From positions 1 to 23,703 of IMG/VR virus record IMGVR_UViG_3300036651_001176: a stretch of DNA of 23,703 bases; one strand, 5' to 3'. Made by a program: the position numbers and the translations under genes. Numbering within the stretch: position 1 is the stretch's first letter; every line of letters starts with the position of its first letter. The DNA comes from a virus. The notes under the pieces were generated by a model. The model was not told the DNA's origin. It ran no database searches and saw nothing but the letters and a program-made list of their open reading frames with translations. Shown here one piece after another: positions 16,320 to 21,869 of the stretch.

Positions 16320-17309
16320 ATGTTAAACGAAAACCAGAAGAAGCAACTGGAATTAGCAGTTGCTGCTTTGGACCGTCAGTATGGTAAGGGTACAGTTATC
16401 AAACTGGACTCAGACGCCGTAGAACCTTGGCCATCAGTACCAACTGGTGCACTTACGTTAGATAATGCGTTAGGTATAGGGGGACTACCATTAGGGCGTG
16501 TAGTTGAAATATATGGAGAAGCCGGAACCGGCAAGTCAACTCTAGCCCTATCTGTTGTAGCCGAAGCTCAAGCTAAGGATATGGCTTGTATATATATCGA
16601 TGCTGAACATGCCTTAGATCCTGTATATATGAAGGCTGTCGGAGTGAATCTAGATGATCTCTATCTATCGCAGCCCGATTCTGGTGAACAGGCCCTTGAT
16701 GTAGTGCAGAAAATGGTTGCATCTCATGCTGTGGGAGTAATTGTTATAGATTCTGTCTCAACTCTAGTTCCACAGGTAGAGTTGGATGGCAACATTGGCG
16801 ATTCCCATATGGGCACTCAAGCTAGAATGATGTCACAGGCCCTAAGAATCCTAAATCCTGCTATTGCTAAATCCAGCACTATGGTAGTGTTTATTAACCA
16901 GTTTAGAGACAAGATGGTTCCGTATGGCGACCCTAGAACTACTTCTGGTGGTCGTGCACTTAAGTTCTATTCATCAGTACGCCTAGAAGTTTCTAAGGCT
17001 TCTGACATGAAGGGGAAGAACGGTGATATAAGTGGAATACGTTCTAAAGTAAAAGTTGTTAAGAACAAGCTTGCTCCAGCTCTTAAGGTGGCCGAATTTG
17101 ATATAGTCTTCGGTAAGGGCATTGATAAAGTAGGTTGTGTTGTTGATGTTGCTGAAGCAAGAGGTTTCCTGATAAGAAAGGGTGCTTGGTATTCAGACCC
17201 CGAGACTGGTGAGAACTTATCACAAGGCCGCGATAATCTTATTACATATCTTAAAGAAGACGATGCATTTTTATCAAGTTTAATTAAGAAGCTAAACGAA
17301 AATGTCTAA
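16320..17309 (+). CDS. recA: RecA-family recombinase
   Basis: A 329-residue RecA that should polymerise on single-stranded DNA and catalyse strand exchange in phage replication, recombination and repair. Motifs in order are Walker A GEAGTGKST (66-74), the catalytic Glu in YIDAEHALDP (Glu96), Walker B VIVIDS (140-145), the DNA-binding loop region GDSHMGTQARMMSQALR, FINQFRDKMVPYGDPRTTSG with GGRALKFYSSVRLEV, and VKVVKNKLAPALKVAEFDI. Bacterial RecA normally has GPESSGKTT as Walker A, so this P-loop is a divergent version. The protein is about 20 residues shorter than the E. coli one and lacks a long acidic C-terminal tail. A downstream zinc-ribbon gene overlaps its end by 8 bases. Start chosen because the ATG immediately follows a strong -10 box. 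Confidence 0.95.
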   Translation: MLNENQKKQLELAVAALDRQYGKGTVIKLDSDAVEPWPSVPTGALTLDNALGIGGLPLGRVVEIYGEAGTGKSTLALSVVAEAQAKDMACIYIDAEHALDPVYMKAVGVNLDDLYLSQPDSGEQALDVVQKMVASHAVGVIVIDSVSTLVPQVELDGNIGDSHMGTQARMMSQALRILNPAIAKSSTMVVFINQFRDKMVPYGDPRTTSGGRALKFYSSVRLEVSKASDMKGKNGDISGIRSKVKVVKNKLAPALKVAEFDIVFGKGIDKVGCVVDVAEARGFLIRKGAWYSDPETGENLSQGRDNLITYLKEDDAFLSSLIKKLNENV

Positions 17310-17475
17310 AAAAGATTTAGAAGAACCATGCTATGATTGTGGTGGCCTTAATGCGAGCCGCAGACTACATAAAGTCAATGGTGTAGGACAATTTGTTTAC
17401 GAATGCACCTGCAGAGATTGTGGTGCTAAGTGGCGAGAAGAAGAGGATGTAGATGAGTTCGGCCACGCCAAATAG
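17302..17475 (+). CDS. 57-residue zinc-ribbon protein
   Basis: An ATG at 17302, inside the last codons of RecA, opens a 57-codon frame ending in TAG at 17473-17475. Cysteine pairs occur in PCYDCGG and ECTCRDCGAKW, the usual two knuckles of a zinc ribbon resembling transcription-factor ribbons. The C-terminus is acidic (REEEDVDEFG). Overlaps of 8 bases upstream and 23 bases downstream indicate a coupled operon with RecA and the 132-residue gene. DNA or RNA polymerase-associated roles are possible; none is shown. Confidence 0.65.
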   Translation: MSKKDLEEPCYDCGGLNASRRLHKVNGVGQFVYECTCRDCGAKWREEEDVDEFGHAK

Positions 17476-17851
17476 TGATGACTTCTGGGATATTACTAAT
17501 TCAATAGATCTAGGCAGTGATCATAGTTATGATCTTATCTATGGCGATGCTCTATGGTGGGAAGATCATTGGCCCACTAAGAAATGGAGTAGTATAACTA
17601 GATTAACTCCAGAGGTCGGTGCACCAGAGATCCTCACAGCGGTCGTAATTTGGCACCGGAGGCCCGATAATGGTGAGATCTGTGGAGTACTAGTTCACTT
17701 CGCTAGACCGCTTCAGAAGTCAGAAAAAGCATTAGATTACCCTATCTGGGAAGTTAAATCTTTCAAGCCCTTTGAGATTATGCCATCGGTTATTTGTAAG
17801 ACTTGTGGAGATCATGGATGGATTAGAGATGGAAGATGGTTCGGAGTTTAG
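17453..17851 (+). CDS. 132-residue protein with C-terminal CxxC, actinobacteriophage-like
   Basis: The ATG at 17453 overlaps the zinc-ribbon gene by 23 bases. The N-terminal half is acidic and Trp-rich (DALWWEDHWPTKKW), followed by a beta-rich core (TAVVIWHRRPDNGEICGVLV). It ends with SVICKTCGDHGWIRDGRWFGV; a C-x-x-C-G-x-H-G-[FW]-I-R-D-G-x-W tail is one I recall from small proteins in mycobacteriophages and related actinobacteriophages, annotated as domain of unknown function. Only one CxxC pair is present in the tail, with His residues nearby. Role unknown. Confidence 0.65.
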   Translation: MSSATPNSDDFWDITNSIDLGSDHSYDLIYGDALWWEDHWPTKKWSSITRLTPEVGAPEILTAVVIWHRRPDNGEICGVLVHFARPLQKSEKALDYPIWEVKSFKPFEIMPSVICKTCGDHGWIRDGRWFGV

Positions 17852-17853
17852 AG

Positions 17854-17994
17854 ATGTTATGTAATTGTTTATGTCATACCTCAAGCGGTATTACCCATTT
17901 TATTGCTTGCTGCTGCCCGCATAGGGTAATTGCTAATGCTGAATGTCAGCAATGTAATGGTCCAGCTAAAAGAGTACCTCGGAAGAAGAAATAA
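17854..17994 (+). CDS. 46-residue Cys/His-rich protein
   Basis: The ATG at 17854, with GGAG 7 bases upstream, opens a 46-codon frame ending in TAA at 17992-17994. Metal-binding residues are dense: MLCNCLCH, then ACCCPH, then ECQQCNG. That gives at least eight Cys and two or three His in 40 residues, enough for two zinc sites. The C-terminus is basic (KRVPRKKK). It follows the 132-residue gene by 2 bases and is the last small gene before the HNH-like gene, whose promoter lies right after it. Confidence 0.6.
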   Translation: MLCNCLCHTSSGITHFIACCCPHRVIANAECQQCNGPAKRVPRKKK

Positions 17995-17999
17995 GTTAC

Positions 18000-18005
18000 T
18001 ATAAT
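18000..18005 (+). promoter_or_regulatory. -10 box, leaderless GTG start for the HNH-like gene
   Basis: TATAAT is followed by five bases and the GTG at 18011. There is no Shine-Dalgarno sequence in the interval. The element lies 5 bases beyond the stop of the preceding gene, so the HNH-like gene seems to have an independent transcript beginning near its start codon. Confidence 0.5.
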
Positions 18006-18010
18006 ACAAT

Positions 18011-18457
18011 GTGACAGACATTCCCGCACATGATCAAACCTTTACGCATAGATATGTAGTACATTACCCGGATCACAGTCCGCGGGAGTCTGATCCGCAT
18101 TACAAGGACTTCAACGAGTACCATCATAAGACTAGAGCAACAGCTAAGTGTTATTTTGCAGATCAGATTGGAGATGATTCAGGATGCGATCACGAGAATC
18201 CACTAGAGTTACACCACGCGCACATAGAATTCGCGCTACAAAATGCTGTAGATCTTACCCTTCTAGAAAAAGCATACCCAGGCGTCTCTAATCCCGAAGA
18301 ACTAGGAGCCTGGGTTGAATCTGCAGCTAATCTTATTTGGCTATGTAGATTCCATCATCGTGGTGCTGGAGGCGTTCATAATGCGAGCGCCTCCGACTAC
18401 GAAGCTGAGAAGTTTATTAAGAACTTAATTTCTGAGAATACAGAACCGACGAAGTAA
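18011..18457 (+). CDS. HNH-like (His/Cys) protein, possible endonuclease
   Basis: A 148-residue product starting with GTG. The segment ENPLELHHAHIEFALQN (His68, His69, His71) and the later NLIWLCRFHHRGAGGVH (Asn107, Cys112, His115, His116, His123) give the spaced His..Asn..Cys/His pattern of an HNH or beta-beta-alpha-metal nuclease. The N-terminal FTHRYVVHYPDH and a C-terminal ASASDYEAEKFI complete a layout I recall from actinobacteriophage proteins annotated as HNH endonucleases or of unknown function. It could nick or cut DNA, or be a structural zinc protein. It ends 2 bases from the end of the convergent AAA ATPase gene, leaving no room for a separate terminator. Confidence 0.65.
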   Translation: MTDIPAHDQTFTHRYVVHYPDHSPRESDPHYKDFNEYHHKTRATAKCYFADQIGDDSGCDHENPLELHHAHIEFALQNAVDLTLLEKAYPGVSNPEELGAWVESAANLIWLCRFHHRGAGGVHNASASDYEAEKFIKNLISENTEPTK

Positions 18458-18459
18458 CT

Positions 18460-19572
18460 TTATAGATATTGTCCTGTAGCTACAGCGGTTTTATTCTCTT
18501 CTTTAATCTGTTGATGAGTTCTCTGTGCGTCGAATAGTTCCGCCAGAGAATACTTATTCTTTGTTTCTAGCCGCTCCGGCCATCCACCTTCTTCATCGAA
18601 CCATTGACGAGCGTCAGCTAGATCAAAAGCTCTAAACTCTATATTTGCAATACATCTACCAGGACGGATAACCGCCTGATGAAGATTCTTTAAAGGCTCA
18701 TTAGTTGTCAGTAAGAAGATGACCTTAAGGCCTTGCCCTAGAATGCCATCAGCCAGGTTTAGAAGCCTTGAGAGGCCCTGTCCAGTACGCTCCTTAGCAT
18801 CTGCCCGAATGAATTCATCGGAGTCTTCCGCGATGATAAGACGCCACTTTTCATTTTCATCATCTCTGTTTGACAAGATGATATCGAACATGTAAGATGG
18901 TACTGAGAAGAACTTTTCTGGATCCATTAGATAGCTGGGTCTTGCCCAATTCTGCATAGACTTCATTAATGCTCTAATAGCATATGACTTACCAAGTCCA
19001 GGCTCTCCATGAAGAAGAATAAGTTTGCCGCCTTCTCCTATTGTCTCTGGATTAAGATCAACTAAATTTTGAATTTGTCGTCTTGTTTCAGCCTGATAGT
19101 TATGCGCTATTTGATCCCATGATGGGGCAATAAGTGACCTTGGAATCTTTGTAGTTCCATCGGGACCAAGCATATAGAAATCAAAGATAACATGATCAAT
19201 CTTTGGCGGATCCGGCTTTGGTATAAGGTCTTTAAATGATTGTGCTACTCGCTCAGAGTAATCTAAGTCATTAGACGATACAGTGCAGTAGTAGTCTCTG
19301 CCGTAGAAGGTAAACATAAAGATTGCACCCTCTAGGTGCCCTACTAAGTACCAGTAATTATCAAAACCAGTACACTGCTCATCAAAGCGTTCAAAGCCCT
19401 CTAACGCTGCCAGATACTCTAGAACTAAAGGCCGTAGATCATCACGCTTTAAAGATGTCTCGCCGCGAACCTTAAAAGACTGGAAGAATTCTCCTTTAGC
19501 AACTGCAACTGATTCTATAACCGCTGCAAGATTGCCATTATAAGCTCGATCATAAATAGGTAAAAGCTCCAT
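18460..19572 (-). CDS. AAA ATPase with unrecognised N-terminal domain
   Basis: A 370-residue protein. Residues 1-170 form an unrecognised alpha/beta domain. The ATPase core follows: Walker A GEPGLGKS (189-196), DPEKFFSVPSYMFDI (217-231), Walker B-like RLIIAEDSDEFI (244-255), sensor 1 LLTTNEP (288-293) and an arginine-finger-like IRPGRC (302-307). The Walker B carries an extra Glu-Asp-Ser before the expected Asp-Glu. The overall pattern, including the DPE.FF segment, resembles actinobacterial AAA ATPases with an N-terminal domain of unknown function (I recall DUF5925). The partner is unknown. The gene has a perfect sigma70-type promoter and a start codon where transcription should begin. It is convergent with the HNH-like gene. 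Confidence 0.75.
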   Translation of the reverse strand: MELLPIYDRAYNGNLAAVIESVAVAKGEFFQSFKVRGETSLKRDDLRPLVLEYLAALEGFERFDEQCTGFDNYWYLVGHLEGAIFMFTFYGRDYYCTVSSNDLDYSERVAQSFKDLIPKPDPPKIDHVIFDFYMLGPDGTTKIPRSLIAPSWDQIAHNYQAETRRQIQNLVDLNPETIGEGGKLILLHGEPGLGKSYAIRALMKSMQNWARPSYLMDPEKFFSVPSYMFDIILSNRDDENEKWRLIIAEDSDEFIRADAKERTGQGLSRLLNLADGILGQGLKVIFLLTTNEPLKNLHQAVIRPGRCIANIEFRAFDLADARQWFDEEGGWPERLETKNKYSLAELFDAQRTHQQIKEENKTAVATGQYL

Positions 19573-19579
19573 AGAAGTA

Positions 19580-19608
19580 ATTATACTATATAAGAGCTAT
19601 TTTGTCAA
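19580..19608 (-). promoter_or_regulatory. Perfect consensus sigma70 promoter for the AAA ATPase gene
   Basis: The minus strand reads TTGACA (19608-19603), a 17-base spacer, then TATAAT (19585-19580). Seven bases later is the ATG at 19572. Both hexamers and the spacing match the consensus exactly, and the expected start point is at the start codon, with no Shine-Dalgarno. This is the strongest promoter-like sequence in the window and suggests early transcription by the host polymerase. Confidence 0.8.
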
Positions 19609-19614
19609 GGCCTT

Positions 19615-20466
19615 TTATTTTCGCATTCTTTTTAAAGCACCTATAGCTGACTCAGTAGCACTGAGCATTTTAACGGTAGCCATTTTTTCTTTTCGGGATA
19701 ATCCTAGCTCAACAGCTCGTGCTTTAGAAACAGGGTTAAGTATCTTTGTCTCCATTTTTCTAGCTTGAGTAAACCCAGGACCTGTACCAGACCTAGAACG
19801 TGCAAAAATCTCCGCAAAGAATTCTTGAGTACTTTTTTTAGAGTATCTAGATCCAATTGATTCTGGACTTATTCCAAACTTACGTGCATCTTCTTCTACT
19901 ACAGCAAGAGAATTATCCATTTGTCTATTTACTGTTTTAACTCTTTGTAGATTATCTGGTATAGACTTTAGTGTTTTTTCTCCTGGGGAAACCAAAAAAT
20001 TATGCACTGAGTGACCGAATTCGTGATTAATGGAATCTTCTAATACATCACCCCTTAGACCTGTTACTGTATGGCCTGACTGTGTCCCTACTAATTGATT
20101 CATTTGTATATTTGGCATGTGTAGAGCTATAGAGCCTGGTACTACGCCTGGGATGTTTGGTACTGTTAGAGCTGTTTCATTAAAGCTTTTAGCGTTTCTG
20201 AATCTATCGAATACAGAATGAGATAAAGCAGATCTTCCTTGCGGCATCGAATATGAATCGTGTATTAGGTGGATTTGTTTTAGTTCATTTCCAAAGACTT
20301 CTGGATAATCAGAGTGTAGTTGTTTGAATGTATCTTCGAAGGTTTTTATTTGCGCCGTGGTCATTCTGTTTTGACCGTGGTGATGTACCTCTATTCCTAG
20401 GAAGTTTTGAACAGAATTAGAGATATTTGAGGTGTTAGCAGCTTGGTCATAGAAGCTTAAGGCCAT
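19615..20466 (-). CDS. Zinc metallopeptidase resembling the anthrax lethal factor catalytic domain
   Basis: A 283-residue protein with the zinc-binding motif NHEFGHSVH (His148, Glu149, His152) and, about 65 residues later, YSKKSTQEFFAEIFARS (Glu215, Glu219). HEFGH plus a downstream S.Y......EFFAEAF-type helix is the arrangement in the lethal factor peptidase family and in related toxin domains attached to phage head proteins. Glu215 or Glu219 would be the third zinc ligand. No signal peptide or transmembrane helix is seen. The C-terminal 50 residues are basic and helical. The role may be host-protein cleavage after infection or processing of a virion protein. Translation appears leaderless or weakly initiated: TATACT/TACTAT lies 3-6 bases before the ATG and there is no Shine-Dalgarno. 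Confidence 0.7.
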   Translation of the reverse strand: MALSFYDQAANTSNISNSVQNFLGIEVHHHGQNRMTTAQIKTFEDTFKQLHSDYPEVFGNELKQIHLIHDSYSMPQGRSALSHSVFDRFRNAKSFNETALTVPNIPGVVPGSIALHMPNIQMNQLVGTQSGHTVTGLRGDVLEDSINHEFGHSVHNFLVSPGEKTLKSIPDNLQRVKTVNRQMDNSLAVVEEDARKFGISPESIGSRYSKKSTQEFFAEIFARSRSGTGPGFTQARKMETKILNPVSKARAVELGLSRKEKMATVKMLSATESAIGALKRMRK

Positions 20467-20510
20467 ATCAGTATAGTAATTTGGTTTTTAAGCTGCGGCC
20501 TTCGACCTTG

Positions 20511-20539
20511 GGAGGACTTTTGGTAGTACCAAAAGCTCC
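20511..20539. repeat. Inverted repeat in the divergent control region
   Basis: CTTTTGGTA (20517-20525) and TACCAAAAG (20527-20535) form a perfect inverted repeat around a single central base. GGAG (20511-20514) and CTCC (20536-20539) can extend it past a two-base bulge. It lies between the leftward metallopeptidase gene and the rightward small-gene module. No T-run follows on either side, and as a near-perfect dyad it could be an operator. Confidence 0.5.
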
Positions 20540-20555
20540 TTATAGGGTATAAAAT

Positions 20556-20612
20556 CTAGGAAAAAAATATATAGATGTATATATAGAAATCCTAGGGGAA
20601 AAAAATATAGAA
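20556..20612. repeat. Pair of A-tract direct repeats (bent-DNA-like control region)
   Basis: Two imperfect copies begin CTAGG and continue into seven A and a TATAGA-type tail: CTAGGAAAAAAATATATAGA at 20556 and CTAGGGGAAAAAAATATAGA at 20592. Between them is a TATATAGA doublet. The A7 tracts start 38 bp apart. Together with the inverted repeat to the left, this fills the 235-base gap between 20466 and 20702, in which I see no gene. It may bind a regulator or help promoter opening for the rightward module. Confidence 0.45.
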
Positions 20613-20630
20613 AAATAGCGTGGGAGATAC

Positions 20631-20684
20631 GATCAATAAAGCATTGATCATCTAATCATTTGATGCCCCCCGGGGTATTCAAAT
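20631..20684 (+). promoter_or_regulatory. Two-hairpin leader before the 20702 gene
   Basis: Hairpin 1 is GATCAAT (20631-20637) with ATTGATC (20643-20649), loop AAAGC. Hairpin 2 is ATTTGA (20658-20663) with TCAAAT (20679-20684), extended inside by GCCC/GGGT pairing around a one-base bulge. GAAAGGA follows within 4 bases of the second stem, then ATG at 20702. This is the first of a series with the same order: hairpin, hairpin, ribosome binding site, small gene. Confidence 0.6.
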
Positions 20685-20701
20685 CAAGAAAGGATAATCA
20701 C

Positions 20702-20827
20702 ATGTTCAAGAGGATGACGAAGGAAGAGAAGAAGATCGGACGCCGGTACTACAGGCGTGTTTGTTTCATCAGCGCAGTCATTGATGCAGTGCTCGTGCTT
20801 GGCATCAAGCTCGCTGTGAAGGACTAA
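20702..20827 (+). CDS. 41-residue basic single-pass membrane protein
   Basis: The ATG at 20702 follows GAAAGGA with an 8-base spacer and opens a 41-codon frame ending in TAA at 20825-20827. The start MFKRMTKEEKKIGRRYYRRV is strongly basic; the rest (CFISAVIDAVLVLGIKLAV) is one hydrophobic helix, so the basic end should stay in the cytoplasm. Codons are mostly G- or C-ending, unlike the AT-rich surroundings. It is the first gene of the rightward small-gene module. A role at the host membrane is plausible; the family was not recognised. Confidence 0.6.
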   Translation: MFKRMTKEEKKIGRRYYRRVCFISAVIDAVLVLGIKLAVKD

Positions 20828-20896
20828 TCTGATCTAGTCAGATGGTTAGCTATAGGTCTTTGTATCTATAGCTTTCCATGTGCTTAGATTAAGCAC
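20827..20896 (+). promoter_or_regulatory. Structured leader A (GGTT...TTCC family)
   Basis: Three stem-loops follow the preceding stop codon. ATCTGA (20827-20832) pairs with TCAGAT (20838-20843). The family hairpin is GGTT (20844-20847), AGCTATAG (20848-20855), a 10-base loop, CTATAGCT (20866-20873), TTCC (20874-20877). The last is GTGCTTA (20880-20886) with TAAGCAC (20890-20896). A GAAAGGA ribosome binding site and the 20917 ATG come next. Confidence 0.7.
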
Positions 20897-20916
20897 TGTA
20901 TAGAAAGGATAATGTA

Positions 20917-21132
20917 ATGGCTGTTATTAAAGCCTTTGCGGCTGGTTTGAAGGAAGGTTGGAATACAACTCCAACTGAAGAGCAGATGCAGTCTGTGGCG
21001 CGGATAGTAGTCCGTAAGACTACTGGACACGACTATGTAGGTGCTATTAGCACCCTGGTTCATCTGTTGAGTATTGAAGGCGAGATAGATGAGGATGTGA
21101 AGAAGAACGCAATAGAGTGGATGGAGGATTGA
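20917..21132 (+). CDS. 71-residue protein of unknown function
   Basis: The ATG at 20917 is preceded by AGAAAGGATAATGTA, giving a clear ribosome binding site. The product (MAVIKAFAAGLKEGWNTTPT, ending IDEDVKKNAIEWMED) is predicted helical throughout, with a Thr/Glu-rich centre and an acidic end. No metal-binding or membrane motif is seen. It lies between leaders A and B, consistent with a separately controlled early gene. Family not recognised. A long reading frame on the opposite strand here is a shadow. Confidence 0.65.
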   Translation: MAVIKAFAAGLKEGWNTTPTEEQMQSVARIVVRKTTGHDYVGAISTLVHLLSIEGEIDEDVKKNAIEWMED

Positions 21133-21143
21133 TGTATGTAGAT

Positions 21144-21206
21144 GGTTTGCCACAAACAGTGTGTTGTGGCATTCCATCCATGTACAGAAGCCAAGTATGT
21201 ATGTGG
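21144..21206 (+). promoter_or_regulatory. Structured leader B (GGTT...TTCC family)
   Basis: GGTT (21144-21147), TGCCACAA (21148-21155), an 8-base loop, TTGTGGCA (21164-21171), TTCC (21172-21175): a perfect 8-bp stem with the family flanks. The second stem is CCATGTAC (21178-21185) with GTATGTGG (21199-21206), 8 bp including two G-U pairs. AGAAAGGA starts immediately afterwards, before the 21223 ATG. Confidence 0.7.
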
Positions 21207-21222
21207 AGAAAGGAAGACAGTC

Positions 21223-21531
21223 ATGTCTGCTGCAACTGTAACTGAGACCAACACCAACAACAAGGAGAGCAACATGAAGGAGCTGGAGAACAAGGTCGAT
21301 AACCTGTTCAAGCACGCGCGCGTGGTCTGCACGAAGGAGGACTTCGCCAAGACCGTCAAGACCGTCGTGTACGGCATCGGACACCTGCTGCAGCTCGCGT
21401 ACTACGCGGGCATCAGCCTCATCGGACTCATCGTGGAGTACGTGGCCAAGTTCATCAACTGGCTGAAGAGCAAGTTCGATGCGGCCAAGGTCAACTTCGC
21501 GAAGAAGCACCTCGCTGATGCAGTGAAGTAG
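21223..21531 (+). CDS. 102-residue membrane-associated protein with two possible starts
   Basis: The ATG at 21223 has GAAAGGA upstream; a longer frame from 21142 would run through leader B and is rejected. A second in-frame ATG at 21274 has an ideal AAGGAG six bases ahead and would give an 85-residue form (MKELENKVDNLFKHARVV). The segment VVYGIGHLLQLAYYAGISLI continuing GLIVEYVAKFINWL is long, hydrophobic and amphipathic at its end, suggesting one or two membrane helices. The C-terminus is Lys/Ala-rich helix. From 21274 onward nearly all codons end in G or C, unlike the N-terminal 17 codons. A holin-like or host-membrane-targeting role is possible but unproven. Confidence 0.65.
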   Translation: MSAATVTETNTNNKESNMKELENKVDNLFKHARVVCTKEDFAKTVKTVVYGIGHLLQLAYYAGISLIGLIVEYVAKFINWLKSKFDAAKVNFAKKHLADAVK

Positions 21532-21542
21532 CATGCATATAG

Positions 21543-21605
21543 GGTCTATAAGGCGCTTGTATAGGTCTTATAGGCCTTATTATGTGTACTGCTGTGGTAT
21601 ACATA
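21543..21605 (+). promoter_or_regulatory. Structured leader C
   Basis: GGTCTATAAG (21543-21552) pairs with CTTATAGGCC (21567-21576), 10 bp with one G-U pair. TATGTGTAC (21581-21589) pairs with GTATACATA (21597-21605), 9 bp with one G-U pair and a 7-base loop. GAAAGGAG follows directly, then ATG at 21618. This is a more divergent copy: it has GGT and GCC flanks rather than GGTT and TTCC. Confidence 0.6.
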
Positions 21606-21617
21606 GAAAGGAGAATA

Positions 21618-21704
21618 ATGATAATTGGTCCTGGACCACATCCAAATCAAGGTAGTTATGATATGGCAGAGCTGGATTGGTATAGGTTGTATAACCTATC
21701 ATAG
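21618..21704 (+). CDS. 28-residue peptide ending at an in-frame amber codon
   Basis: The ATG at 21618 has a strong AAAGGAG ribosome binding site. The frame reads MIIGPGPHPNQGSYDMAELD then WYRLYNLS and stops at TAG (21702-21704). The same frame stays open past this codon for another 24 codons to TAG-TAA at 21777-21782, which is where the next leader would be expected to begin. The short product may therefore be the N-terminal part of a 52-53-residue protein interrupted by a nonsense codon, or the upstream half of a readthrough product. Too short for family recognition. Confidence 0.5.
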   Translation: MIIGPGPHPNQGSYDMAELDWYRLYNLS

Positions 21705-21779
21705 CGTGTTCATGTTGTAGATGTTGATTTGATGCCGTGGCCTGGAGATGTCGTATGGGACATCTGTAACAGGAAGTAG
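21705..21779 (+). other. In-frame extension beyond amber codon (readthrough or pseudogene segment)
   Basis: After the TAG at 21702-21704 the frame continues RVHVVDVDLMPWPGDVVWDI then CNRK before TAG at 21777. The composition is protein-like, with an aromatic and Val-rich core. An internal ATG exists (MPWPGDVV) but has no good ribosome binding site. Either the amber codon is suppressed or read through, or this is a recently broken gene. Confidence 0.4.
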
Positions 21780-21788
21780 TAAGTAATC

Positions 21789-21848
21789 GGTTTGTGGCAA
21801 AGGTAGTGTTGCCACATTCCGCATACTTATTACATCCCGTAGTAAGTA
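21789..21848 (+). promoter_or_regulatory. Structured leader D (GGTT...TTCC family)
   Basis: GGTT (21789-21792), TGTGGCAA (21793-21800), loop AGGTAGTG, TTGCCACA (21809-21816), TTCC (21817-21820): a perfect 8-bp stem with an 8-base loop. The second stem is TACTTATTAC (21824-21833) with GTAGTAAGTA (21839-21848), 10 bp with one G-U pair. AAAAGGAG and the 21870 ATG follow. Confidence 0.7.
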
Positions 21849-21869
21849 GTAGAGAAAAGGAGAGAAGTA

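Noticed and set aside
21142-21222. N-terminal extension of the 21223 gene
   Set aside because: It would translate through leader B's stems; the ATG at 21223 has its own GAAAGGA.
20884-21534. 216-residue reading frame on the minus strand
   Set aside because: It runs antisense through two genes that have good ribosome binding sites and through leader B; its composition changes abruptly and no start signal is seen.
21702-21704. Genome-wide recoding of TAG as a sense codon
   Set aside because: Many genes here end at TAG close to the next gene's start or leader (for example 16155, 17475, 22025, 22512, 23457), so TAG is a normal stop in this genome.
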